A DNA stretch of 64,000 nucleotides from Cellulomonas sp. (lineage in GTDB: Bacteria; Actinomycetota; Actinomycetes; Actinomycetales; Cellulomonadaceae), in NCBI RefSeq assembly GCF_017744555.1, contig NZ_JAGIBD010000005.1, positions 1 to 64,000 of the forward strand. The letters run 5' to 3'. The notes beneath the pieces were generated by a model. The model did no database searches. It was not told the DNA's origin and saw only the letters and a program-made list of their open reading frames with translations. Positions 56,763 through 64,000 of the stretch are shown here, one piece after another. The translations under genes and the position numbers were made by a program. The stretch's first letter is position 1. Every line of letters starts with the position of its first letter.

Positions 56763-58058
56763 TCAGAGCCCGTCGGCGTCGTTCGCGCCTGCGGCCTCGA
56801 GCCTGCCGAGCGCCAGCGCGGTCTGCAGCACGTACGACTCGCGCGCGTCCAGGGGGTCCCAGCCGGTCACGTCGGCCACGCGGCGCAGGCGGTAGCGGAC
56901 CGTGTTGGGGTGCACGTACAGCGTGCGCGCGGCGGCCTCGAGCGACCGTCCCGTGCCGAGGTACGCGGACAGCGTCTCGAGCAACGACCCCTGGCTCGCG
57001 GCGAGCGGCGCGTACGCCTGGGTGACCAGCACCCGCCGCGCGCTGGCGTCGCCGACGAGCACACGCTCGGGCAGCAGCTCGTCCGCCTGCACCGGCCGGG
57101 GCGCCTGCTCCCACGCCGCGGCCGCGACCAGGCCGGACAGGGCGGCGCGCGCCGAGCGGGCGCTGTCGGTGAGCCCCTGGACCTCCGGACCGATCACCAC
57201 CGGACCGGGGCCGAAGCGGTGCAGCAGCGACGCGGCGGCCGCGCGCAGGTCGCCCTCGCCGCCGAGGAAGATCACGAGCCGGTCGCCCTGGATGCCGACG
57301 AGCGCGTCGTCGGCGGCCCGGCGCGTCGCGCGCCGCAGGTCGGCGGCACGGACGTCGTCGAGCGGGGCCGCGGTGGTGCCGACCATGACGAGCGTCGAGC
57401 CCCGGCCGCCCCACCCGATCGCCGCGACCCGGGAGCGCAGCGAGTCGTCCACGTCGCCGCGCACGAGCGCGTCCACGACGAGCGCCTCGAGCCGTGCGTC
57501 CCACGCGCCACGGACCTCGGCGGCTCGCGCGTAGACCTCGGCGGCCGAGAACGCGACCTCGCGGGAGTACCGCAGGACGGCCTCTCGCAGCTCACGCTCC
57601 TCGCCCGGGGCGGCGAGCCGGTCGCTGTGCGTCTCGACGACGTCGACCACGACGCGGACCAGCTGGAGCGTGTGCTGCAGGGAGATCGACCGCGTGAGCT
57701 CGGTGGGGGCCGCGGCGAAGATGTCGCTCACGCCGTGCGGCGGGCGCGTCGGGTCGGCGAACCACGTGACGAACGCCGTGATGCCGGCCTGCGCGACGAG
57801 TCCGACCCACGACCGGTCCTCGGCGGGCAGCGCCCGGTACCACTCGAGGTCCTCGTCGAGCCGCCGCATCGCCGCGCCCGCGAGGAGGCCGGCGCCGTCG
57901 CGGACCCGGCGCTGCGTCTCGGCGCCCGTCCGGGCGTCGACGGGCGCCGTCCGCAGCCGGGCGGACGACGACGTGCGGGGCGCGGCGGGCTCGCTCGCCG
58001 GCGGCGCGGGCACCGGTGTCGCGGCGGCGCTGTCGGCCTCGGGCGGGGTGGTCGGCAT
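56763..58058 (-). CDS. fasR: PucR-family regulator of fatty-acid synthesis (FasR-like)
   Basis: This 431-residue protein has a Pro/Ala-rich N-terminus (about 1-40), a helical sensory region, a degenerate GGDEF-like domain (about 170-310) and a C-terminal PucR helix-turn-helix: LETLSAYLGTGRSLEAAARTLYVHPNTVRYRLRRVADVTG. Its position directly upstream of fabD-fabH-acpP-fabF is that of FasR, the activator of these genes in Streptomyces coelicolor, so that role is inferred. TATGCT ends eight bases before ATG 58058 with no ribosome-binding site, suggesting a leaderless transcript. An earlier in-frame start at 58124 exists but lacks support. Confidence 0.85.
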   Translation of the reverse strand: MPTTPPEADSAAATPVPAPPASEPAAPRTSSSARLRTAPVDARTGAETQRRVRDGAGLLAGAAMRRLDEDLEWYRALPAEDRSWVGLVAQAGITAFVTWFADPTRPPHGVSDIFAAAPTELTRSISLQHTLQLVRVVVDVVETHSDRLAAPGEERELREAVLRYSREVAFSAAEVYARAAEVRGAWDARLEALVVDALVRGDVDDSLRSRVAAIGWGGRGSTLVMVGTTAAPLDDVRAADLRRATRRAADDALVGIQGDRLVIFLGGEGDLRAAAASLLHRFGPGPVVIGPEVQGLTDSARSARAALSGLVAAAAWEQAPRPVQADELLPERVLVGDASARRVLVTQAYAPLAASQGSLLETLSAYLGTGRSLEAAARTLYVHPNTVRYRLRRVADVTGWDPLDARESYVLQTALALGRLEAAGANDADGL

Positions 58059-58171
58059 GGGGTGAGCATAGGAGGCTGCTTGTGGGAAGTCGACAAAGGC
58101 GCTCGACCGGGTGTCCGTTCTCACGACCGGAGTCAGGGTGCGTTTCGTCCCTCGGCGGATAGGGTCTCGTC

Positions 58172-58861
58172 ATGGCTCTGCTCCCCCGACTGCGCCAGCT
58201 CATGCGGCGACCGTCCTCGGCGTCGCGCGTCGGCGCGCGCCGACCGACGAAGGCCGCGCGGCGCGGGGACACCCTGCACGAGGACGCGCTGCGGTCCATG
58301 CTCAGCGACGACCCCAACAACGAGCGGGCGTTCCGCGCCCTCGCCGAGATCGTGCGCCGGCGTGCCGCCGAGTCGTCGGGCTCGACGGACGACCCGCTGG
58401 CGGCCGAGCCGACGCCCGACGAGCGCGAGCGGGCGGCCGACCTGGCCGTCTGGGCCCTCGGCGAGGAGCTCGCCGGCAACCCCCGCGCCTGGTACCCGCT
58501 CATCGAGATCGCACGGCTCTCCGTCCGGGACGACCACGAGGGCACGGTGCGCCGCCTCACGACCGCCGTGGAGCGCGACCCGTCGGGCAAGGCCCTGGTC
58601 GACGCGCTGACCCTCCTGCGCGGTGCGGGTCTCCCGGTCGACGCGCTCGGGCTGGGCGTCGGCCACTGGCACCCGCGCGACCACGACCCGGAGGTCGCGC
58701 GTCAGCTGGTGCTCGCCGCGATCGAGGCCGGCCGCCCGCTGGACGCGAAGCAGCACATCATGGCGCTCGACCTGTACCCCGACCAGGCGTCGATCGCCGG
58801 TCTGCGCACCGAGCTGACCCAGCTGGTCGCCCAGGCCGAGCAGACGATCCCTGGCACCTGA
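58172..58861 (+). CDS. TPR-like hypothetical protein
   Basis: This 229-residue soluble protein has a basic N-terminus (about 1-32, rich in Arg) followed by helical pairs resembling tetratricopeptide repeats: NNERAFRALAEIVRRRAAE, ADLAVWALGEELAGNPRAWYPLIEIARLS, and DHEGTVRRLTTAVERDPSGKALVDAL. No enzymatic motif is seen. Similar genes occur near the pyruvate dehydrogenase/fab region in other actinobacteria, but no function is known to me. It is divergent from the fasR-like gene. Confidence 0.82.
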   Translation: MALLPRLRQLMRRPSSASRVGARRPTKAARRGDTLHEDALRSMLSDDPNNERAFRALAEIVRRRAAESSGSTDDPLAAEPTPDERERAADLAVWALGEELAGNPRAWYPLIEIARLSVRDDHEGTVRRLTTAVERDPSGKALVDALTLLRGAGLPVDALGLGVGHWHPRDHDPEVARQLVLAAIEAGRPLDAKQHIMALDLYPDQASIAGLRTELTQLVAQAEQTIPGT

Positions 58862-58872
58862 CAGCGCGCAGC

Positions 58873-58916
58873 ACGACGAAGGGCCCGCGGCACACCTGCC
58901 GCGGGCCCTTCGTCGT
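58873..58916. terminator. Bidirectional terminator with 20-bp perfect stem
   Basis: Bases 58873-58892 pair perfectly with 58897-58916 around a CACC loop. It lies between the convergent TPR-like gene and aceE, 12 bases from each stop, and is the longest perfect hairpin found in the window. Confidence 0.92.
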
Positions 58917-58927
58917 TCAGCTGACCG

Positions 58928-61672
58928 TCAGGAGTCGCCGCCCGTGTTGCCGGACGTGCCCGCCGTGACGTCATGCAGGCGGTACCGCTCGATCGCCTGC
59001 GCGGGTGCGTCGGCGGCCACGGCACCGGTGCGCGCGAGCTGCTGCAGCACGCGCACCGCCGTCGACGGGCCGTCGATCTTGAAGTGGCGCCGGGCGGCCG
59101 CACGCGTGTCGGAGAACCCGAACCCGTCCGCGCCGAGCGTCGCGTACGTGCCCGGGATCCAGGCGCGCACCTGGTCCGCCACGAGGTGGTCGTAGTCCGT
59201 CGTCGCGACGAACGGGCCCTCCGCACCGGCGAGCTTCTGGGTCAGATACGCCTCGCGCGGCGCCTCGCCGGGGTGCAGGAACGCGTGCTCGTCGGCGGCC
59301 AGGCCGTCGCGACGCAGCTCGTTCCAGCTCGTCACCGACCACACCGCGGCGCGCACGCCCCAGTCGTCGGCGAGCAGCTTCTGCGCCTCCAGCGCCCACG
59401 GCACGGCCACGCCCGACGCGAGGATCTGCGCCCGCGGACCGTCACCCTCGGCGGGCGACAGCAGGTAGATGCCCTTGAGGATGCCGTCGACGTCCACGTC
59501 CTCCGGCTCGGCCGGCTGCCGCATGGGCTCGTTGTAGACGGTGATGTAGTAGATGACGTCCTTGTCGCGGCCGTCGCCCTCGCCGTACATCCGCTCGATG
59601 CCGTCCCGCACGATGTGCCGGATCTCGTACCCGTACGCCGGGTCGTAGTGCACGACGTGCGACATCGTGCCCGCGAGGAGCGGCGAGTGCCCGTCGGCGT
59701 GCTGCAGACCCTCGCCGGTGAGCGTGGTGCGCCCGGCGGTGGCCCCGATGAGGAAGCCGCGCGCCATCTGGTCGCCCGCCGCCCAGAACTGGTCGCCCGT
59801 GCGCTGGAACCCGAACATCGAGTAGTAGAAGTAGAACGGCACGAGCGGCTCGCCGTGCGTCGCGTACGACGTCCCGACAGCCTGGAAAGCCGACGCGGAA
59901 CCCGCCTCGTTGATGCCCGTGTGCATGATCTGACCGGACTCGGACTCCTTGTAGGAGAGCATGAGCTCGCGGTCGACGGCCATGTAGTTCTGGCCGTTCG
60001 TGTTGAAGATCTTGGCGCTCGGGAAGATCGAGTCGAGACCGAACGTGCGGGCCTCGTCCGGGATGATCGGGACGAGCCGCTTGCCGAACTCCTTGTCCTT
60101 GACCAGGTCCTTGAACAGCCGGACCAGGGCCATCGTCGAGGCGACCTCCTGGTGCCCCGAGCCCTTCGCCAGCCCCTCGTAGACCTTCTCCTCGGGCAGG
60201 GTCAGCGCCTTGTGCGTCGAGCGACGCTCCGGCACGAACCCGCCGAGCTGGCGACGGCGCTCCAGCATGTACTGGATCGCCTCGTCGTCCGGACCCGGGT
60301 TGTAGTACGGCGGCAGGTACGGGTTCTCGTCGATCTGCTCGTCCGTGATCGGGATCCGCAGCGAGTCGCGCAGCGTCTTGAGATCGTCCGCCTTGAGCTT
60401 CTTCATCTGGTGCGTGGCGTTGCGCCCGGCGAAACCCGAGCCCAGGCCGTAGCCCTTGATGGTGTGCGCCAGGATCACGGTCGGCTGACCCGTGTGCTCG
60501 CGGGCCATCTTGTAGGCCGCGTAGATCTTGCGGTAGTCGTGCCCGCCGCGCTTGAGCGCCCAGATCTCGTCGTCGCTCATGTTCTGCACGAGCTGCTTGG
60601 TGCGCGGGTCACGGCCGAAGAAGTGCTCCCGGATGAACGCGCCGTTCTCCGCGCGGTACGTCTGGAAGTCGCCGTCGGGCGTGATGTTCATCAGGTTGAC
60701 GAGCGCGCGGTCCTTGTCGGCGTTGAGCAGGACGTCCCACTCGCGGCCCCAGATGACCTTGATGACGTTCCAGCCGGCGCCCCGGAACTGCGCCTCGAGC
60801 TCCTGGATGATCTTGCCGTTGCCGCGGACCGGGCCGTCGAGACGCTGCAGGTTGCAGTTCACGACGAACGTGAGGTTGTCGAGGCCCTGCTGGGCGGCGT
60901 GCTGCAGCATGCCGCGCGACTCGGGCTCGTCCATCTCGCCGTCGCCGAGGAACGCCCACACGTCCTGCTGGCTCGTGTCCTTGATCCCGCGGTTGTGCAG
61001 GTACTTGTTGGTCCACGCCTGGTAGATCGCGGACGACGGGCCGAGGCCCATCGAGACCGTCGGGAACTCCCACAGGTCAGGAGCGAGCCGCGGGTGCGGG
61101 TACGACGGCAGGCCGCCGCCGGCGTGCGACAGCTCCTGGCGGAACCCGTCGAGCTGGTGCTCCGACAGCCGGCCCTCGAGCAGCGCGCGGGCGTACACGC
61201 CGGGGGAGGCGTGGCCCTGGAAGTAGACCTGGTCGCCGCCGCCCGGGTGGTCCTTGCCGCGGAAGAAGTGGTTGAGACCCACCTCGGTGAGCGTCGCGAC
61301 CGACGCGTAGGACGAGATGTGGCCGCCGACCGCGACGCCCGGCCGCTGCGCGCGCGTCACCATGACCGCGGCGTTCCAGCGGATCCAGGAGCGGTAGCGC
61401 CGCTCCATGACCTCGTCGCCGGGGAAGTACGGCTCGTCATGCACCGCGATGGTGTTCACGTACGGGGTGTTGAGCGACACCGGGATGGCGACGTTCCGCT
61501 GCCGGGCGTGCCGCAGCATGCTCAGCATCACGTACCGCGCACGCGGGCCGCCCTTGTCGTCGATCAGCCCGTCGAGCGACTCCAGCCACTCACCCGTCTC
61601 GGCGGGGTCGATGTCCGGTACCTGGCTCAGCAGGCCGCCGATGAGCGGTCCCGTCTCGTCGATCGAAGCCAC
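58928..61672 (-). CDS. aceE: Pyruvate dehydrogenase E1 component, homodimeric
   Basis: This 914-residue enzyme decarboxylates pyruvate with thiamine diphosphate and hands the acetyl group to lipoylated E2. The thiamine diphosphate motif is [24 protein letters not shown] ending at [27 protein letters not shown] ([19 protein letters not shown]) and [15 protein letters not shown] segments are also present. The size and single-chain form match AceE of actinobacteria and proteobacteria, not the two-chain type. GTG 61672 is supported by AAGGAG seven bases upstream. The E2 and E3 genes are not in the window. Confidence 0.95.
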   Translation of the reverse strand: MASIDETGPLIGGLLSQVPDIDPAETGEWLESLDGLIDDKGGPRARYVMLSMLRHARQRNVAIPVSLNTPYVNTIAVHDEPYFPGDEVMERRYRSWIRWNAAVMVTRAQRPGVAVGGHISSYASVATLTEVGLNHFFRGKDHPGGGDQVYFQGHASPGVYARALLEGRLSEHQLDGFRQELSHAGGGLPSYPHPRLAPDLWEFPTVSMGLGPSSAIYQAWTNKYLHNRGIKDTSQQDVWAFLGDGEMDEPESRGMLQHAAQQGLDNLTFVVNCNLQRLDGPVRGNGKIIQELEAQFRGAGWNVIKVIWGREWDVLLNADKDRALVNLMNITPDGDFQTYRAENGAFIREHFFGRDPRTKQLVQNMSDDEIWALKRGGHDYRKIYAAYKMAREHTGQPTVILAHTIKGYGLGSGFAGRNATHQMKKLKADDLKTLRDSLRIPITDEQIDENPYLPPYYNPGPDDEAIQYMLERRRQLGGFVPERRSTHKALTLPEEKVYEGLAKGSGHQEVASTMALVRLFKDLVKDKEFGKRLVPIIPDEARTFGLDSIFPSAKIFNTNGQNYMAVDRELMLSYKESESGQIMHTGINEAGSASAFQAVGTSYATHGEPLVPFYFYYSMFGFQRTGDQFWAAGDQMARGFLIGATAGRTTLTGEGLQHADGHSPLLAGTMSHVVHYDPAYGYEIRHIVRDGIERMYGEGDGRDKDVIYYITVYNEPMRQPAEPEDVDVDGILKGIYLLSPAEGDGPRAQILASGVAVPWALEAQKLLADDWGVRAAVWSVTSWNELRRDGLAADEHAFLHPGEAPREAYLTQKLAGAEGPFVATTDYDHLVADQVRAWIPGTYATLGADGFGFSDTRAAARRHFKIDGPSTAVRVLQQLARTGAVAADAPAQAIERYRLHDVTAGTSGNTGGDS

Positions 61673-61988
61673 CAGAGCTCCTTGCCTCTCGTCCGCGTGC
61701 GCGAGGCCGGTCGGCATCGGCGCGCATCTCTCGGGCCCGACCCGACCGGCGCAGGAGTGCTGCGCCGACGGGTGCGGGTAGTCGACCCATTCTCGGTCTG
61801 TTCCGGGCCGAAAGTCACACTCGGTACCGGACAAGGCACGTGACGTCCGTGACATCGGCGGTCGCGCAGACGGGGGCACGCCGCTCCGCCGTCTTGCCAG
61901 GGCCCGTCCGGGTGCGGTGGGCTACGGTGTGCGGACATCAGCAGGTCGCCCGTCGAGGGTCGACCCGGACGAAGGGATCGGTCGGGAC
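61673..61988. other. 316-bp divergent region between aceE and DUF3052 genes
   Basis: No convincing gene is seen. It must hold both promoters. CTACGGTGTG at about 61922-61931 could be the -10 for the DUF3052 gene. Short dyads such as CACGTG (61839-61844) occur, but none is strong enough to call an operator. Confidence 0.4.
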
Positions 61989-62411
61989 GTGTCATCCAGC
62001 ACGGACGACGCCGCCACGCAGGCGGCAGCTCGTCTGGGATTCACCGCAGGACAGGTGATCCAGGAGTTCGGCTACGACGACGACGTCGACGAGGACCTGC
62101 GCTCCGGGATCGAGGGGGCCACCGGCACCGAGCTGGTCGACGAGGACTACGACGACGTCACCGACGGCGCCGTGATCTGGTTCCGTGACGACGACGGCGA
62201 CCTCACCGACTTCCTGGTGGACGCGATGACGGTCCTCGACGACAACGGCCCCATCTGGGTGCTCACGCCGAAGGCCGGCCGCTCCGGGCACGTGTCGCAC
62301 AGCGACATCGAGGAGGCCGCGACGACGTCCGGCCTGCACGCGATGAGCACCTTCTCCATCGCGGCCGACTGGTCGGCGACGCGTCTCGGCACCCGCGGAC
62401 GAGGCAAGTGA
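61989..62411 (+). CDS. DUF3052 family protein
   Basis: This 140-residue acidic protein matches DUF3052: AARLGFTAGQVIQEFGYDDDVDEDLRSGIE, then ELVDEDYDDVTDGAVIWFRDDDGDLTDFLVDAM and GPIWVLTPKAGRSGHVSHSDIEEAATTSGL. The family lies next to aceE and a peroxiredoxin gene in many actinobacteria, including Streptomyces. Its role is unknown. The GTG start at 61989 gives a short Ser/Thr N-terminus; AAGGGA lies about 13 bases upstream. It overlaps the peroxiredoxin gene by four bases. Confidence 0.88.
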   Translation: MSSSTDDAATQAAARLGFTAGQVIQEFGYDDDVDEDLRSGIEGATGTELVDEDYDDVTDGAVIWFRDDDGDLTDFLVDAMTVLDDNGPIWVLTPKAGRSGHVSHSDIEEAATTSGLHAMSTFSIAADWSATRLGTRGRGK

Positions 62412-62869
62412 GCCTCGCGGTCGGCGACGCCGCACCCGACTTCTCGCTCCCGGACACGCACGGCACCCCCGTGACGCTGAGCGGGCTGCGCGGCGGTCCC
62501 GTCGCCGTCGTCTTCGTGCCGTTCGCGTTCTCCGGCACCTGCACGGGCGAGCTGTGCGACCTGCGCGACAACCTGAGCGCGTTCCAGGACGCCGGCGTGC
62601 ACCTGCTCGTCGTGTCGTGCGACCCGATGTTCTCGCTGCGGGCGTGGGCGGAGGCCGAGGGGTACGGGTTCGACCTGCTGTCCGACTTCTGGCCGCACGG
62701 CGAGGTGGCACGGGCGTTCGGCGTGTTCGACGAGGAGCGAGGGCGGGCGAACCGGGGCAGCTTCCTCATCGACGGCGACGGCGTGGTGCGCTGGACGGTC
62801 GTGAACCCCGCAGGTCAGGCGCGCGACATCGCGGCCTACCGCGCGGCCATCGAGGCCCTCGCCGCCTGA
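62408..62869 (+). CDS. AhpE-like peroxiredoxin
   Basis: This 153-residue thiol peroxidase reduces hydrogen peroxide, organic peroxides or peroxynitrite. The peroxidatic Cys45 lies in FVPFAFSGTCTGELC, the same position as in mycobacterial AhpE. Cys50 is a second candidate thiol. The early GDAAPDFSLPDTHGTPVTLSGLRG is typical of the family. GTG start overlaps the DUF3052 stop (GTGA), so the two proteins are made together, perhaps protecting metabolism near pyruvate dehydrogenase. Confidence 0.93.
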   Translation: MSLAVGDAAPDFSLPDTHGTPVTLSGLRGGPVAVVFVPFAFSGTCTGELCDLRDNLSAFQDAGVHLLVVSCDPMFSLRAWAEAEGYGFDLLSDFWPHGEVARAFGVFDEERGRANRGSFLIDGDGVVRWTVVNPAGQARDIAAYRAAIEALAA

Positions 62870-62934
62870 TCCGGCCGCTGTCCGCGCGGTGCCGCGACGG
62901 TAGGCTGTGCGCCCGTCGAGCCGCGCGCTCGTCG

Positions 62935-63008
62935 GGGCCTGTAGCTCAGCTGGTCAGAGCGCCGCGCTTACACCGCGGAGGTCGCCGGTTCGAAACCGGC
63001 CGGGCCCA
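62935..63008 (+). tRNA. tRNA-Val (TAC)
   Basis: A complete cloverleaf of 74 bases: acceptor GGGCCTG/CGGGCCC with one G-U pair, D arm GCTCAGCTGGTCAGAGC, anticodon loop CTTACAC with TAC for Val, T arm GCCGGTTCGAAACCGGC and discriminator A; CCA is not encoded. Confidence 0.97.
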
Positions 63009-63151
63009 CCCACGCGATCCGGCGTCGGCGACGACCCGGACCAACGGCTCGTGCCACACGTCGACGTCAGCAGGGCGTGGGCGACCGCGTGGCCTGCGCG
63101 GCAACGGTCGGGCTCGCGTCCGCCGGGCAGAGGCACGGGTACGGTCTGCGG

Positions 63152-64000
63152 GTGCCTACAGGTCCTGTCGCGCCGTACGTCGCGGCGCTCACCGTCCACC
63201 CCGTGAAGTCGTTCGCGGGCCTGCCGTCGTCCGTCGTGGACGTCGACCGCGCCGGCGTCCGGGGCGACCGGCGCTGGATGGTCGTCGACGCGCGCGACGG
63301 CGGCACCCTGACCGCGCGGCGGGACCCGGTCATGCTGTCGGCGCGCGCGACGCCCCAGGACGACGGCGCGATCGTGCTGGCCGCCCCCGGACTCGACCCG
63401 TTGCATGTCGCGGTACCGGACGGCCTGCCCGACCGCACGACGACGCTGTCCCGGCTCGACCGCGCGACGGACGCGGGCGACGCGGCGGCGGCCTGGTGCT
63501 CGGAGCTGCTCGCGAAGGACGTGCGGCTCGTGTGGCTCGACGACCCGGCGCGGCGTGGCATGAGCGAGAAGCACGGCGGCACCCGCGACGACCCGATGGC
63601 GCTCACCGACACCGGTCCGGTGCACGTGACGACGGCGGCGTCGCTGCGGCGGCTCGACGAGTGGGCGGCGCAGGCGCACGACGACGTCGTCGCGCAGGCG
63701 CTCGCCGCCGGCGAGCCCGCGCCGAACCCGTACCGCGCGCTCGACATGCGTCGGTTCCGGCCCAACCTGGTGGTCGACGGCGACCTGGAGGCGTTCGAGG
63801 AGGACGGGTGGTCGCGGCTCGTCGTCGGCGACCTCGAGCTGCGGTTCGCCGACCGGTGCGGACGCTGCGTCATGACGACGATCGACCCGGACTCGCTCGT
63901 CATGGGGCGCGAGCCGCTGCGGACCCTCGCCCGGCACCGGCGGGCGGACGGCGAGGTGTGGTTCGGCATCCAGATGGTGCCCGTGCGCCTGGGACGTGTC
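63152..64000 (+). CDS. MOSC-domain protein (YcbX-like), 3' end outside window
   Basis: The frame stays open from GTG 63152 to the window end, giving 283 residues. It begins with the MOSC N-terminal beta-barrel (VAALTVHPVKSFAGLPSSVVDVDRAGVRGDRRWMVVDA). The MOSC core continues with MALTDTGPVHVTTAASLRRLDEW, FRPNLVVDGDLEAFEEDGW and RFADRCGRCVMTTIDPD, which has conserved cysteines near the molybdenum-binding site. Family members act with molybdenum cofactor to reduce N-hydroxylated compounds. TACGGT about 10 bases before the start may be a -10 and the transcript leaderless. The 143 bases between the tRNA and this gene show nothing else. Confidence 0.88.
   Translation, partial: MPTGPVAPYVAALTVHPVKSFAGLPSSVVDVDRAGVRGDRRWMVVDARDGGTLTARRDPVMLSARATPQDDGAIVLAAPGLDPLHVAVPDGLPDRTTTLSRLDRATDAGDAAAAWCSELLAKDVRLVWLDDPARRGMSEKHGGTRDDPMALTDTGPVHVTTAASLRRLDEWAAQAHDDVVAQALAAGEPAPNPYRALDMRRFRPNLVVDGDLEAFEEDGWSRLVVGDLELRFADRCGRCVMTTIDPDSLVMGREPLRTLARHRRADGEVWFGIQMVPVRLGRV

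Overview
The window is a contiguous piece of chromosome from a high-GC Gram-positive bacterium. Nearly every third codon position is G or C, GTG starts and four-base ATGA/GTGA overlaps are common, and several genes are actinobacterial markers: a BldC-type regulator, a PucR-type fatty-acid regulator beside fabD-fabH-acpP-fabF, a homodimeric pyruvate dehydrogenase E1, and DUF3145, DUF3052 and DUF1206 proteins. Secreted beta-1,3-glucanases with ricin-type carbohydrate-binding domains and a large maltodextrin locus fit a polysaccharide-degrading member of the Micrococcales, most like Cellulomonas. That genus call is inference. No insertion sequence, prophage or CRISPR array was seen.

Layout. 1-6.4 kb: the end of glyS, a two-gene ABC exporter with a DesK/DesR-like two-component pair, a dihydrouridine synthase and a leaderless MerR regulator. 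6.4-8.9 kb: a PfkB kinase divergent from a secreted alpha-amylase. 8.9-13.6 kb (minus strand): a compact, translationally coupled operon of a trypsin-like protease with a Cys/Thr-rich repeat tail, a phosphotransferase, a HopA1-family protein and a LanC-like protein. 13.7-23.4 kb: the maltodextrin regulon (alpha-glucosidase, LacI regulator, MalE-MalF-MalG, a second GH13 enzyme and an AAC(3)-like acetyltransferase). 23.5-28.9 kb: dgt, dnaG, an SDR/HxlR divergent pair and a transglutaminase. 29-32.3 kb: GH64 and GH16 glucanases. 32.6-44.9 kb: mixed small metabolic genes, a LigD-like polymerase/phosphoesterase, a 931-residue membrane protein and two tRNAs. 45-48.8 kb: a cyclic-di-GMP riboswitch in front of a bldC homologue, then a TetR-controlled YhgE-type exporter. 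48.9-53 kb: peptide deformylase and a three-gene flavin-transfer redox module. 53-58 kb: the fatty-acid synthesis cluster. 58-64 kb: aceE, DUF3052, peroxiredoxin, tRNA-Val and the start of a MOSC protein.

The most unusual locus is 8891-13568. Phosphotransferase plus HopA1-like protein is the split dehydratase pair known from class V lanthipeptide and thioviridamide-type pathways, and a LanC-like protein with intact zinc ligands is the matching cyclase. No small precursor peptide is visible. Instead the first gene encodes a cytoplasmic GDSG protease whose eight cysteines all lie in a 60-residue repetitive tail, where five consecutive cysteines each have a Ser or Thr exactly five positions before them. 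I infer that this tail is the substrate, giving a protease-fused lanthionine-like product. This is a hypothesis from gene content and sequence pattern only.

The maltodextrin genes work together: secreted amylase cuts starch, MalEFG imports the oligosaccharides (no ATPase gene is present, so a shared MsiK-type ATPase is presumably elsewhere), and two intracellular GH13 enzymes cleave them. The amylase and malE upstream regions share an operator-like element with an identical 10-bp core.
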